Shown here: piece by piece, positions 8,952 through 17,864 of the stretch
Layout: each line of letters begins with the position of its first letter
How positions within the stretch are numbered: position 1 is the first letter of the stretch
NCBI GenBank assembly: GCA_002842135.1
Contig: PHCD01000009.1
Coordinates: 1-32,489 of the forward strand
Source of the DNA: Betaproteobacteria bacterium HGW-Betaproteobacteria-8
Lineage (GTDB): Bacteria > Pseudomonadota > Gammaproteobacteria > Burkholderiales > Methylophilaceae
Reading direction: 5' to 3'
DNA: 32,489 nt
Notes under the pieces: model-generated
Told to the model about the DNA's origin: nothing
Database searches by the model: none
The model's input: the letters and a program-made list of their open reading frames with translations, nothing else
Program-made: the position numbers and the translations under genes

Positions 8952-10135
8952 TGGATACTTCCTGCCAGGTCAAAAATCGGCATATACATCAATACCACCA
9001 CAATGCCGATAATGAGGCCGATGACGACCATCAGCAGCGGCTCCAGCAGGCGCGTGAACCAGTCTACGGCGCGCGCAATTTCCTCGTCGTAGAACACGCC
9101 TATGCGCTCCATCATCTCGCCCATACGGCCGGTGCGTTCGCCCACGCGCAACATACGGATAGCGATGGAGGTCGTCATACCATGCTCCTCCATTGCACTG
9201 GAAAGCGGCTTGCCTTCGCGCACATCGCGTTCCACCAATTGCAGGCTGTTGCGTAGCGCGGGTTGCAACAGGGAACCCACCATCTGCATGCCGGTGACCA
9301 ATGGAATACCTCCACCGAGCAGCATACCCAACGTGCGATAGAAACGCGCGAGCTGGTAAATACGCATGGTTTCCCCCAGTGTGGGGATTTTCCAGACCAG
9401 GTTCATGATGCCTGCGCGAACGGCGGGACGGCTCAGCACATAGCCAAGCATGGCTACGACTGCCAGGAATGCGGTCAAAGCCTGCGAGCCATGGTCGTGC
9501 AAAAGCCGGCCCCAACTCAGCAACAATTGCGACATCCAGGGCAGCTCGCTGCCCGAGCTTTCATAGATCGTGCTAAAGCGCGGAACCACATAGCCCAAAA
9601 GAAACAGCATGACCAAACCACCGACGATAATCAGCAGCACCGGGTAGATCGAGGCTGTGACGATTTTTTTGCGCACCGCATCGACCTGGCCCTGGTAGGC
9701 GACATGCCGCCCCAGTGCCTGCACCATGTCACCTGTACGTTCGCTGCTGCGAATCAAGGCGACATACAAAGGCGGGAACACCTGCGGAAATCGTTCCAGT
9801 GCGCCCGATAACGGCAGGCCTTCATAGAGCAATGCCATCACCTGGTTGAGTATGGTCCTGGTCTCGGATTGCTGTTCCTTTTCTGCCAGCGCTTCTATGG
9901 CCTCGATCAGGCTCAGGCCGGAATCCAGCAATGAAAGCAGCTCTTGGCTGAACAGCATCAGGTTGAATTTCGATTTGCCAAAACCGGAAGCCCGCGCGAT
10001 TTTCCCCTGCGCGCGTGTAGCAAGTACGCTATACCCTTGTGATTCGGCCAGCAATTGCGCCTGCATGCCATCGCTGGCTTCCAGCGTCAGCATCTGTATT
10101 TGCTGTCCGCGTGCGACTTTGAGGTCAAACTTCAC
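8948..10135 (-). CDS. gspF: GspF/PilC-type inner-membrane platform protein
   Basis: 395 residues, normal length for the family. Two homologous GspF domains are visible: FSQELLSLLDSGLSLIEAIEAL at about 62-83 begins the first (split here by description only), and FYRTLGMLLGGGIPLV begins the second. Three transmembrane segments occur, including one at about 168-190 and the terminal LLEPLLMVVIGLIIGIVVVL region. The platform transmits ATPase motion to pseudopilin assembly. The start gives an N-terminal MKFDLKVARGQQIQ domain typical of GspF-like proteins, and the gene follows gspG by about 36 bases. Confidence 0.95.
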   Translation of the reverse strand: MKFDLKVARGQQIQMLTLEASDGMQAQLLAESQGYSVLATRAQGKIARASGFGKSKFNLMLFSQELLSLLDSGLSLIEAIEALAEKEQQSETRTILNQVMALLYEGLPLSGALERFPQVFPPLYVALIRSSERTGDMVQALGRHVAYQGQVDAVRKKIVTASIYPVLLIIVGGLVMLFLLGYVVPRFSTIYESSGSELPWMSQLLLSWGRLLHDHGSQALTAFLAVVAMLGYVLSRPAVRAGIMNLVWKIPTLGETMRIYQLARFYRTLGMLLGGGIPLVTGMQMVGSLLQPALRNSLQLVERDVREGKPLSSAMEEHGMTTSIAIRMLRVGERTGRMGEMMERIGVFYDEEIARAVDWFTRLLEPLLMVVIGLIIGIVVVLMYMPIFDLAGSIQ

Positions 10136-10171
10136 AATGCTTGATTCCTGACTGCTGCCCGTTTGTTTTCA

Positions 10172-10639
10172 TTACTGCCAGCCCAGTACATCTGCGGATT
10201 CGTCATTGCCGCCAACCTGGCCATCCTTGCCCAGTGACCACACATCGTATTCGCCATATTCACCCGGGGACTTGTAAAGATAAGGCCGGCCCCAAGGATC
10301 ATTAGGCACTGCTTTTTTCAGGTACGGCCCCTTCCATTTCTGTTCACCTGAAGGCGGGGAATTCAGCGCGGCCAGGCCTTGCTCGCTAGTCGGGTAATAG
10401 CCGGTGTCCAGGCGGTACTGATCCAGCGCCTTGCCCAGCGCATCGATCTGCGCCAGCGCAGTCTTGGTCTCCGACTTGCCAATCTGCGCAAAATACTTGG
10501 GACCGACATAACCGGCGAGCAGGCCGATAATGACCATCACTACCAGCAGTTCAAGCAAGGTGAATCCGCGTTGCGCCGCTTTTTGTGCATTAAATTTTGT
10601 TGCATTCACATGGAGTTGTTTATCGAGTGTCATATGCAT
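10172..10639 (-). CDS. gspG: GspG major pseudopilin
   Basis: 155 residues. The prepilin site is AQRG/FTLLELLVVMVIIG (Gly25/Phe26, Glu30), with an unusually long 25-residue leader. The globular domain has the diagnostic GspG features: TGYYPTSEQGLAAL, NDPWGRPYLYKSPG and the calcium loop YDVWSLGKDGQVGG ending ADVLGW. The start at 10639 has GAGGAA about five bases upstream. It is the first gene of the type II-like block and starts only 23 bases after P1, which ties P1 to this machine. This is the clearest evidence that the block is type II-like and not a pure type IV pilus system. Confidence 0.95.
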   Translation of the reverse strand: MHMTLDKQLHVNATKFNAQKAAQRGFTLLELLVVMVIIGLLAGYVGPKYFAQIGKSETKTALAQIDALGKALDQYRLDTGYYPTSEQGLAALNSPPSGEQKWKGPYLKKAVPNDPWGRPYLYKSPGEYGEYDVWSLGKDGQVGGNDESADVLGWQ

Positions 10640-10662
10640 ACATTTCCTCTATCAAATCAATT

Positions 10663-11568
10663 TCAATACGGCTTCACAGGTGCAGGGCCGACGGCTCCAC
10701 CGGCAGGCGCGAAGCCAGGGACGGATACTTCAATGAACGGCGGGCTGGTCTGGCGCAGGCGGATTGCGTCCGGCACGGTTTGCGGAGCAGCCGATGTGCA
10801 AGTGCTTTTAACGTAAAACACGGATGAAGCAGCGCGCTTGGGCAGGCCGATTGCAGTGGCAAAGTTCACCCAGCCATCATTCAAGGAAGCAGATTGCTGT
10901 TCTGGCAGCGGTGATGTTGCCGCTGCAGTATTGATACCGTTAATCGAGCGGTTGAAAACAGGCGTGGTTAGCGGCTGCCCTACATAACCATCTGTATCCC
11001 TGTACTGCACCGCGGTATACGTCCTTCCGATGCGGTACACGGGTTCTGCTGTGACGGCGTGCGGATAATAGGCAGCAGCCACAGGCAAGCCGCCAAACCC
11101 CGCCCGGGCAAAGTCGCTGATCCTGAAGTACTGCTTGCCTGGTTTTTCAGTGTCGTAATCGGCATCCGTACCCAGCAGGGCCACGACGCTCGCCCCGTAG
11201 ATGCACTCGGCCTGGCTGGCATTGCGCCAGACGAACTCCGTTACGGTAGCGACTTTCTTGTCAATGCCGCCGGTATAGGTGTTATTCATCACTGCAGTGC
11301 GTACCGCATGGGTGACGATGTTGAAACCGTCGATTGGCGCCTGTGCCGGATTGGCAGGAAACACAGCGCACTCGTCGTGCTGACCGGGTGTAGCTTTAAT
11401 GCGCCGGGATTGTTTGCCAGGCTTGGCTGTGGCGTTGCATATCGTATAGGCACTGATACCGTCATTTACGTTAAAACCGCTAGCCGGCAGGTCAACGAAT
11501 CCTGCTGCCGATGCAACGCCTGGTGCCAGTCCCGCCGCGAGCAACAGGGCATATGCATGGTTTTTCAT
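10663..11568 (-). CDS. P1: secreted four-cysteine protein of unknown family
   Basis: 301 residues from the start at 11568 (GGAG seven bases upstream); the longer frame to 11655 would bury the signal peptide. A Sec signal peptide ends at VASA/AGFVDLP. I do not recognise the family. The protein is paralogous to P2 (20313-21188) and P3 (21276-22196): all share GFV-LP right after the signal, a 'WRN...C' motif (here EFVWRNASQAECIYG), GRTYTAVQ, WVNF, FYVKSTC and IRLRQT. Four cysteines at 44, 67, 122 and 257 match in all three copies, suggesting two disulfides. It lies between tolC-like and gspG with gaps of 40 and 23 bases, so it is probably co-expressed with both secretion systems. Being a type II substrate is a reasonable inference. 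Confidence 0.85.
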   Translation of the reverse strand: MKNHAYALLLAAGLAPGVASAAGFVDLPASGFNVNDGISAYTICNATAKPGKQSRRIKATPGQHDECAVFPANPAQAPIDGFNIVTHAVRTAVMNNTYTGGIDKKVATVTEFVWRNASQAECIYGASVVALLGTDADYDTEKPGKQYFRISDFARAGFGGLPVAAAYYPHAVTAEPVYRIGRTYTAVQYRDTDGYVGQPLTTPVFNRSINGINTAAATSPLPEQQSASLNDGWVNFATAIGLPKRAASSVFYVKSTCTSAAPQTVPDAIRLRQTSPPFIEVSVPGFAPAGGAVGPAPVKPY

Positions 11569-11608
11569 GCCTTTACTCCACTGTTCAGATATTCCCATGT
11601 CGCCCCCA

Positions 11609-12994
11609 TCAATTGATAGCGAAAAACTGGTTGAGCGAGTGCAACTGTGCTTCATTCAGCATGCCGGCCGCTTGTTTGAGATTGATGATGTCGTTGACCA
11701 GTATGTATTGCACCCGGCTGAGTTCGAGCCGACTGGCATAAAGCTTCTGTTGCGCATTCAGCACTTCTATATTGGTTCTGGTGCCGGCAGAGAATCCTTT
11801 CTGCGTTCCCTCCAGCGCAATTTCGCTGGCTGTAACAGCCTGCCGGTAAGCCTGGATAGAGAGCAGGCCGCTACGTATGCTGTTCACAAATTTTTTGGTG
11901 TTGGCCTCAATATCACGGGTTCTCAGGTTGAGGATTTCCTCGGCGGCATCTACCCGGTGGATGGCCTGCCTGACATTGGCGCTGGTGAAGCCGCCGGCGA
12001 AAAGCGGCATATTGAGTTGCAGGGCGATGGTTGTGGTGTCGAAACTTGAACCCAGGGTATTGTTGCTGTCGTTTTCACTGTAAGAACGGACCCCAACCAG
12101 ATCAACTGTGGGATAGTGCCCTGCGCGTTTCTTTTCGACATCCTGCCTGGCAGCCTCGAACGAAAGCCGGGCTGCGGCAATCTCGGGGTTATTGTTGATA
12201 GCCTGGTCCAGCCAGTATTCCACACTATCCGACTCCGCCGCCAAACCAGGCAGGTTGTCCGTGTTCAGTGCCGCAATGCTATCTACTGGCACACCGGTGA
12301 TATTGCTCAGGCTCTGCTTGAATACTTCCAGCGAGTTCTGGGTGCTGATCAGTTCCGCTTCCGCCAGTTCCAGTGCAGCCTGGGCCTCATTGATTTCGGT
12401 GACGGTACCTTCGCCATGCTCATAACGCCGTTGCGCCTGGTCTCGCTGCTGGGTGACCGCATCGATATTGCTGCGGATAACGGAGATTTTCTCCTGTGCA
12501 TACAGGGTCTCGAAATAGGCAGCGGCCAGCCGGGTAATCAGCGTGGCATTCTCTTTTAACAAAAGCGCTTCCTTGCTTTTGATATTGGCTTCCGCGCTGC
12601 GGTAAGAAGCCAGGTTTTCCTTATTGAACAGCGACTGCCTCAGTTGCAGACTGTAGCTCTCGATATCGTAATTAAGCTTACTCTCCACCGATCCGGCGAT
12701 AGTCTGGGTTGTGCGGTCGGTGGCACCATGACCGACATTGGCACCGAACTGGAGCCGCGGCAGGAACAAGGACCTGACCTTGTTGATCTCCTCTCTTTCC
12801 GCTTCCGTATTTGCGGTCGCCGCCTTGTACTGGGCATCGTACTGCAGCGCCTTCTGATAGAGGCTGAGCAGATTCTCTGCAGCCTGGGCTTCGGGGAGTA
12901 CAGCAAACACGCCGGTAAACAGCAGCATGCCGGTAAGCCAGAAGGGTAGCGGTTTATAAAATGTAAAACTCATGACGCCTGTCACTTTGCTCAT
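11609..12994 (-). CDS. TolC-family outer-membrane channel of the type I system
   Basis: 461 residues, typical TolC length. A signal peptide ends near PEAQA/AENLLSLYQKAL, the usual TolC mature start. Two outer-membrane efflux protein repeats follow, with long amphipathic helices such as RRYEHGEGTVTEINEAQAAL and QKGFSAGTRTNIEVLNAQQK, both hallmarks of the TolC/AprF group. It would form the outer-membrane exit duct for the HlyD adaptor encoded just upstream; the two genes overlap by four bases (ATGA). A start at 12973 is possible. Confidence 0.95.
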   Translation of the reverse strand: MSKVTGVMSFTFYKPLPFWLTGMLLFTGVFAVLPEAQAAENLLSLYQKALQYDAQYKAATANTEAEREEINKVRSLFLPRLQFGANVGHGATDRTTQTIAGSVESKLNYDIESYSLQLRQSLFNKENLASYRSAEANIKSKEALLLKENATLITRLAAAYFETLYAQEKISVIRSNIDAVTQQRDQAQRRYEHGEGTVTEINEAQAALELAEAELISTQNSLEVFKQSLSNITGVPVDSIAALNTDNLPGLAAESDSVEYWLDQAINNNPEIAAARLSFEAARQDVEKKRAGHYPTVDLVGVRSYSENDSNNTLGSSFDTTTIALQLNMPLFAGGFTSANVRQAIHRVDAAEEILNLRTRDIEANTKKFVNSIRSGLLSIQAYRQAVTASEIALEGTQKGFSAGTRTNIEVLNAQQKLYASRLELSRVQYILVNDIINLKQAAGMLNEAQLHSLNQFFAIN

Positions 12995-14355
12995 TCTTCT
13001 TTCATTGAAGCGGATATACGCCGAACCAGGGGATGCATGATGTAAGTCAGCAAGGTACGTTCCCCTGTGCGGATCACGATCTGTACCGGCATGCCCGGCT
13101 GTAGTCGTCGATCCCCCAGGGTTTTCATGCCTTCAGGGGTGATCGATACTCTTGCCAGGTAATAGCTGAATGGCAATTGCGCCTCATCGGCCCGGTCCAT
13201 CAACAAATCATTGGAGACGGTCTTAACCTTACCTTCCAGCAGCAATTGCGGAGAGTTGGCAAAGTTCGAAAAGCGTACGTCGGCATCCTGGCCGACATGA
13301 ATCTTGTCGATCAGGTGCGGGGGTATCTTTGCATCGAGAATAAGTGGCTCGCCGAACGGCACGATATCCATGATTTTCTGGCCGGGCTGGATCACTGCGC
13401 CTATGGTATGCACCTGCAAGCCAACTACTTGCCCGGCGGCCGGAGAGGTGACGATGACCCTCTCCAACTCATCCTCAAGCGGCTTGTACTTCTCGGCGTC
13501 GGCCTGTACCGCCAGCTTCACCTGGGCCATCTCGGTGTCGATTTCCTTTTTCTCCGTCTGTTGCCGGGCAGTAATGCGCTGGTTGAGTTCAAGGATCGAT
13601 TTCTGGCTGCGCAGGAGATTCGATTCGACGCTGGCAATCTGTCCGTAAGCCTGCGCCAGTTTTTGTTCCAGCTCGTTTTGCTGGTTCCTGGGGGCAAAAC
13701 CTTCAGTGACCAGTTGCCGTATACCGGTTAACTGGTCATTCAGCAGTGCCGCCTGGGATTGATAACTGGCTAGCACGCCTTTATATCCCTCAATCAGCAC
13801 CATCTGGCCCTGGATAGATTCCCTCATGGCTTCAACGTCTGCAGCCAAGGCTTGCTGCCTTGCACGGAGCAGTTGCGACTGGTTAAGCATCAGGTACTGA
13901 ATATAAGGGTCATCCTGGTTCTTGATCAGGTCTTCATGAAAGAGAATGCTGGTGGCGCCCGATTTTTCGGCGAGCAACCGGCTTTCCTGGGCAAGCAGCC
14001 CCATGTAACGCTGCCGCACTTCATCAAACCTGGCCTTGGCGGCGGTATCATCCAGCGTGAAGAGAACATCGCCGGCATTGACTGCCTGGCCTTCCCTCAC
14101 CATGATCTTGCTGATGATGCCGCCGGTCAGGTGTTGCACTGCCCTGTGGTTGCTCTCGATATTGACCACGCCTTCCGTGGGCACGCCCTCATCCAGCGGC
14201 GCCAATGCCGCCCACAACAGAAACCCGCCCAGGCCGAGCAGCAGGAGCAGCAGGCCCATGCGGGCCGGGGTTTGGTCATTAGCGTAACCATTGAGCGCAA
14301 CCACTCTGGCAGGCTCGCCGACCATGCTGTTTTGCTGATTCAGGGGTATATTCAT
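12991..14355 (-). CDS. HlyD-family type I secretion periplasmic adaptor
   Basis: 454 residues. A single transmembrane segment at about 33-50 (LGLLLLLLGLGGFLLWAALAP region) is followed by the family motif VNIESNHRAVQHLTGGIISK, a lipoyl half-motif (VREGQAVNAGDVLFTLD), a long coiled-coil hairpin, the second lipoyl half (VTSPAAGQVVGLQVHTIGAVIQPG) and a C-terminal beta domain with LQPGMPVQIVIRTGERTLLTYI. This is the full PrtE/HlyD plan. It bridges the ABC transporter and the TolC channel. It sits ten bases after abc1 and overlaps tolC by four bases. Confidence 0.95.
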   Translation of the reverse strand: MNIPLNQQNSMVGEPARVVALNGYANDQTPARMGLLLLLLGLGGFLLWAALAPLDEGVPTEGVVNIESNHRAVQHLTGGIISKIMVREGQAVNAGDVLFTLDDTAAKARFDEVRQRYMGLLAQESRLLAEKSGATSILFHEDLIKNQDDPYIQYLMLNQSQLLRARQQALAADVEAMRESIQGQMVLIEGYKGVLASYQSQAALLNDQLTGIRQLVTEGFAPRNQQNELEQKLAQAYGQIASVESNLLRSQKSILELNQRITARQQTEKKEIDTEMAQVKLAVQADAEKYKPLEDELERVIVTSPAAGQVVGLQVHTIGAVIQPGQKIMDIVPFGEPLILDAKIPPHLIDKIHVGQDADVRFSNFANSPQLLLEGKVKTVSNDLLMDRADEAQLPFSYYLARVSITPEGMKTLGDRRLQPGMPVQIVIRTGERTLLTYIMHPLVRRISASMKEE

Positions 14356-14365
14356 TCAGCATTCC

Positions 14366-16072
14366 TCATGCGGCTTGCGATGCCGGGATTTCACCGGCCT
14401 GGTTGAGTTCGGCGGCCACTTCGTCGCGGCTGCCGTAATGGGCGATCTCGCCGTTTTTCATGATCAGCAAACGGTCGGCGATCTTCAGGATATTGTGACG
14501 GTGCGAGATGATGACAATCGCCTTGCCTTGGCTTTTCATGGCAGTGATGGCACTGAGCAGGCTGGCTTCGCCATGTTCGTCCAGATGGGAGTTTGGTTCA
14601 TCCAGCACCAGGATGGCAGGCTTGCGGTAGAAGGCACGGGCCAGCCCGATCAGTTGCCGCTGGCCGCCCGACAGGTTCGCGGCTGAATTATCCACTCTCG
14701 TGTCATAGCCGAGCGGCAGGCGCAGGATGGTTTCATGTATTCCCGCTATTCGTGCTGCTTCAATCACATCCAGAGTTTCCGGCTGGTTGAAACGCGCAAT
14801 ATTTTCTACAATCGTGCCTTCAATCAGGTCTATATCCTGTGGCAGGTAACCAATGGAATTCGCCAGCAGGCCGGAAGGTATCTTACCGACTTCATGTCCA
14901 TCGATCAGGAGCTCGCCGCCCTGCCGGTCGCAAGCACCGACCAGGCAACGGGCAAACGTGGTCTTGCCCGAACCGGATGGCCCCATGACCACCAATACCT
15001 GTCCCGGCTTGATATCCAGGCTGATGTTTTTCAACAGCGTTTTACTCGGCGCATCAAATACCACATGAACATCCCTCAGGGTAATTTCACCCCTGACTTC
15101 TGTTTTTCCAACCGCGATTGATGGTTCAGGGTGATGTTCCGATGCCAGCAGCAGGTTGATTCTCTCGACCGATTGCTTAGCCTGGATGAACTGCCGCCAT
15201 GTGCTGACGATGATATCGAAGGGCTGGAGTGCACGCGCAATCAGCACATTGGATGCGATCATCGCACCTATGGTGATCTGCCCCCTGACTGCCAGCCAGG
15301 CTGCTACTCCCAGCATCAGCGATTGCATGGTGTAGCGGACGAATTTGTTGATGTGCTGGTTGCGCGTCTGTACTTTTACTGCATGGCTATCAAGTTCGTT
15401 CCAGCGGCTCTGCATGGCATGCCAGCGTGTATACAGGTGGGGCATCATGCCCAGCACATGCAATGTCTCGATATTGCGAATCTTGCTGTCGAGAAAGTGC
15501 TGGTTATTGATGCGTGCTGCATTGATGTCTTGCAGCGGCTGGTCGCTGCTGCGTTGATTCCATACAGCCAAGCCAGCCTGGATCGTGCAAAATAAGATGG
15601 CCAGTATGCCGAGTATTGGGTCCAGGATAAACAGGATTGCGATATAGATAACGGTCCATGGGATATCGAAAAATGCGAACAGGCCGTTGCTGGTGAGAAA
15701 CTGCCGGATGAAGGTCATGTCCTGCATTGCCTCATTTGCGTCCGGCCTTCCGGCACCGGATGGGTTTGCGAAACCGAGCCTGAAAAGCCTGCCGCTCAAC
15801 AGTTGGTCGAATTTAACGCCGGCCTTGATGACGGCGATGGATCGCATCCACTCGGAGAATGCCATCACCAGCAAAAAGAAGCAGGTAATCAGTGTAATGG
15901 CATACAGGGTCAGCTCGTTCTGGCTCAGCAATACCCGGTCATAGAGTTGCAACAGGTAGAGGGTTGGGGCGAGCATCATCAGATTGGTCACCAGGCTGAA
16001 AACCCCTACTGACATTAGCTCGTTCCTGAACAAGGCAAAGTAGCCATTCAATGATGTTTGCTTCATCTTCAT
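14366..16072 (-). CDS. PrtD-type type I secretion ABC transporter, copy 1
   Basis: 568 residues, permease and ATPase fused. Six transmembrane helices span roughly 20-285. The ATPase has Walker A GPSGSGKT at 364-371, Q-loop IGYLPQD, signature NLSGGQRQLIGLARA, Walker B ILVLDEPNSHLDE and H-loop VIISHR, all intact. No N-terminal peptidase-like domain is present, so it belongs to the group that exports RTX proteins through an uncleaved C-terminal signal. It overlaps the upstream ABC gene by four bases (ATGA). Two full-length ABC proteins in a row could be a heterodimer or two exporters sharing one adaptor and channel. Confidence 0.95.
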   Translation of the reverse strand: MKMKQTSLNGYFALFRNELMSVGVFSLVTNLMMLAPTLYLLQLYDRVLLSQNELTLYAITLITCFFLLVMAFSEWMRSIAVIKAGVKFDQLLSGRLFRLGFANPSGAGRPDANEAMQDMTFIRQFLTSNGLFAFFDIPWTVIYIAILFILDPILGILAILFCTIQAGLAVWNQRSSDQPLQDINAARINNQHFLDSKIRNIETLHVLGMMPHLYTRWHAMQSRWNELDSHAVKVQTRNQHINKFVRYTMQSLMLGVAAWLAVRGQITIGAMIASNVLIARALQPFDIIVSTWRQFIQAKQSVERINLLLASEHHPEPSIAVGKTEVRGEITLRDVHVVFDAPSKTLLKNISLDIKPGQVLVVMGPSGSGKTTFARCLVGACDRQGGELLIDGHEVGKIPSGLLANSIGYLPQDIDLIEGTIVENIARFNQPETLDVIEAARIAGIHETILRLPLGYDTRVDNSAANLSGGQRQLIGLARAFYRKPAILVLDEPNSHLDEHGEASLLSAITAMKSQGKAIVIISHRHNILKIADRLLIMKNGEIAHYGSRDEVAAELNQAGEIPASQAA

Positions 16073-17805
16073 GCACTCACCCTGGCATCGCCGGCAGGCT
16101 TCTGGTATTGAAACGAAGCCATGACTTCATCCGGCTTGCCGTAACGCAACATTTGTCCTTTCATCATCACCAGCAGGTGATCTGCAACCGCCTTGATTCC
16201 CTGCAAATGACTGACGATGACAAATGTCGTGCCCCGACTTTTGAGGGTTTTCACCATGTGTTGCAACGCCTGCTCGCCCGCTTCGTCCAGGTTGGCATTC
16301 GGCTCATCAAGAACAACGATGGACGGGTTGCCGTAGATAGCCCGAGCCAACCCTATCAACTGCCTGCGCCCGCCAGAGAGGAATTCTCCGGCGCTTCCAA
16401 TCTGGGTATTAACTCCCTCAGGTAAGCCCTCAATGAATGACTGCAGGTGCAGCAGGTCGATGACAGCACCAAGCTTTTGTGCATCAGGGTCGCCGAATCG
16501 CGCGATGTTCTCGGCAATGCTGCCATCAAGCAGTTCGATGTTCTGCGGCAGGTAACCGATATGCTGCCCCAGCTCTTCCTTATTCCACTGGTAAGCATCG
16601 ACCCCGTTGAAACGCACCTTGCCATTACTTGGGGCAAGTAGCCCGACCAGCAGTTTGGAAAGCGTCGTTTTGCCGGAGGCGGAAGGCCCAGCAACAAGCA
16701 ATACTTCCCCCGGATTCAGTTTGAAATGGATATTCCGCAGAATGGGTTCCCTTGCTTTTTCCTGGTCAGCTAACGAATAGCCCAGGTTTTCAACACTGAT
16801 CTCGCCATCAGGCGGAGGCAGGGGCATAGCCTCTTCCTTGTCTGGAAAACTGTCGAGCAGGGCTTTCAATCTGCCATATGCCTCAACGGCGCCGCCAAGT
16901 GTGCGCCACTGGCCAATCAGCTGAGTAAACGGGGACAGCACCCTGGTTGCAAGGATGGACGCGATAATCATCATGGCTGCGCCATACTCGAGCGCGTGAT
17001 TTATCACCAGGTAGCATCCCAGGCCCAACACCAGCGAACCTTGCATGACCTGTAAAAGCCTTGAAAATGCAGCGGTCTTGCCTGCGGTTTCCGAGGCCTT
17101 TGCCTGGTGCAGCAAAAACCCCTGTTGCTTATCCAGCCAGCGCGCCTGCAGGTTACCCAGCATGCCCATGGATTTAACCACTTCAGCTTTCTGCGTAATG
17201 CCGGAAAAATAGCTCTGTGCCGCAAGCGCAAACTGGTTGGCTTCTTTCATCTGCGGTTGAATGCGATATTGGCTGAAGACGGCAATAGCGGTTTGCAGTA
17301 ACAGGCCGACCAAAGTCAGGTAACCCAGCACAGGATGTATAAAGAAAATGGCAATAATGAAGATCAAGAGAAACGGGATATCTATTAAACCCGCCAATGC
17401 CTGCGAAAACAGGCTCTCCTTCAATGCGCGGTAGTCGGAAAATACCTGGCTTACCGGAAAATCGGACGCTTTCAGCTTGGCCTGAAACGCGGTGTTGAAA
17501 ATCTTTTGATTGAGCGCCTGATCAAGCTGTTGAGAGGCCTGGAACATCATTTTCCGGCGCACCCATTCCAGGCTTTCCATAATCAGGTAAACAAATACCA
17601 CCATCATGGTAAGCATGAGCAAAGTGCCAAGATTGCGGCTAAAAATGACGCGACCATACACTTCTAGCATGTACCACGACGGTGCCAACACCATAAGGTT
17701 GGTAAAAAGGCCGAAAAAAACCACCTTGCGGTAATGAGGCGCGAGCCCCATCAAGGCTTTTTTCAGTACAGCTGTGTTGTTATTGGTTGTCACGTATACA
17801 GGCAT
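16069..17805 (-). CDS. PrtD-type type I secretion ABC transporter, copy 2
   Basis: 578 residues from the start at 17805. The open frame reaches 17856, but that start lies in the hairpin following the RTX gene. No start has a convincing ribosome-binding site, so the N-terminus is uncertain by about 20 residues. Six transmembrane helices precede an ATPase with Walker A GPSASGKT, Q-loop IGYLPQN, signature FLSGGRRQLIGLARA (Arg where copy 1 has Gln), Walker B IVVLDEPNANLDE and H-loop VIVSHL. Catalytic residues are intact. It is clearly a diverged paralogue of copy 1. It is the first exporter gene after the RTX gene, 60 bases downstream. Confidence 0.93.
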   Translation of the reverse strand: MPVYVTTNNNTAVLKKALMGLAPHYRKVVFFGLFTNLMVLAPSWYMLEVYGRVIFSRNLGTLLMLTMMVVFVYLIMESLEWVRRKMMFQASQQLDQALNQKIFNTAFQAKLKASDFPVSQVFSDYRALKESLFSQALAGLIDIPFLLIFIIAIFFIHPVLGYLTLVGLLLQTAIAVFSQYRIQPQMKEANQFALAAQSYFSGITQKAEVVKSMGMLGNLQARWLDKQQGFLLHQAKASETAGKTAAFSRLLQVMQGSLVLGLGCYLVINHALEYGAAMMIIASILATRVLSPFTQLIGQWRTLGGAVEAYGRLKALLDSFPDKEEAMPLPPPDGEISVENLGYSLADQEKAREPILRNIHFKLNPGEVLLVAGPSASGKTTLSKLLVGLLAPSNGKVRFNGVDAYQWNKEELGQHIGYLPQNIELLDGSIAENIARFGDPDAQKLGAVIDLLHLQSFIEGLPEGVNTQIGSAGEFLSGGRRQLIGLARAIYGNPSIVVLDEPNANLDEAGEQALQHMVKTLKSRGTTFVIVSHLQGIKAVADHLLVMMKGQMLRYGKPDEVMASFQYQKPAGDARVSA

Positions 17806-17828
17806 CCCGGTAATAAAATCAGGTGAAT

Positions 17829-17854
17829 TAAAGAGGGCAGGTTTGCACCTGCCC
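17829..17854 (-). terminator. hairpin after the RTX gene, weak terminator or attenuator
   Basis: An 8-bp perfect stem, GGGCAGGT (17835-17842) with ACCTGCCC (17847-17854), has a 4-base loop. On the - strand it is followed by TCTTTAATT, a poor U-tract, so partial read-through into the ABC genes is likely. Confidence 0.6.
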
Positions 17855-17864
17855 ATCCCCCTAA

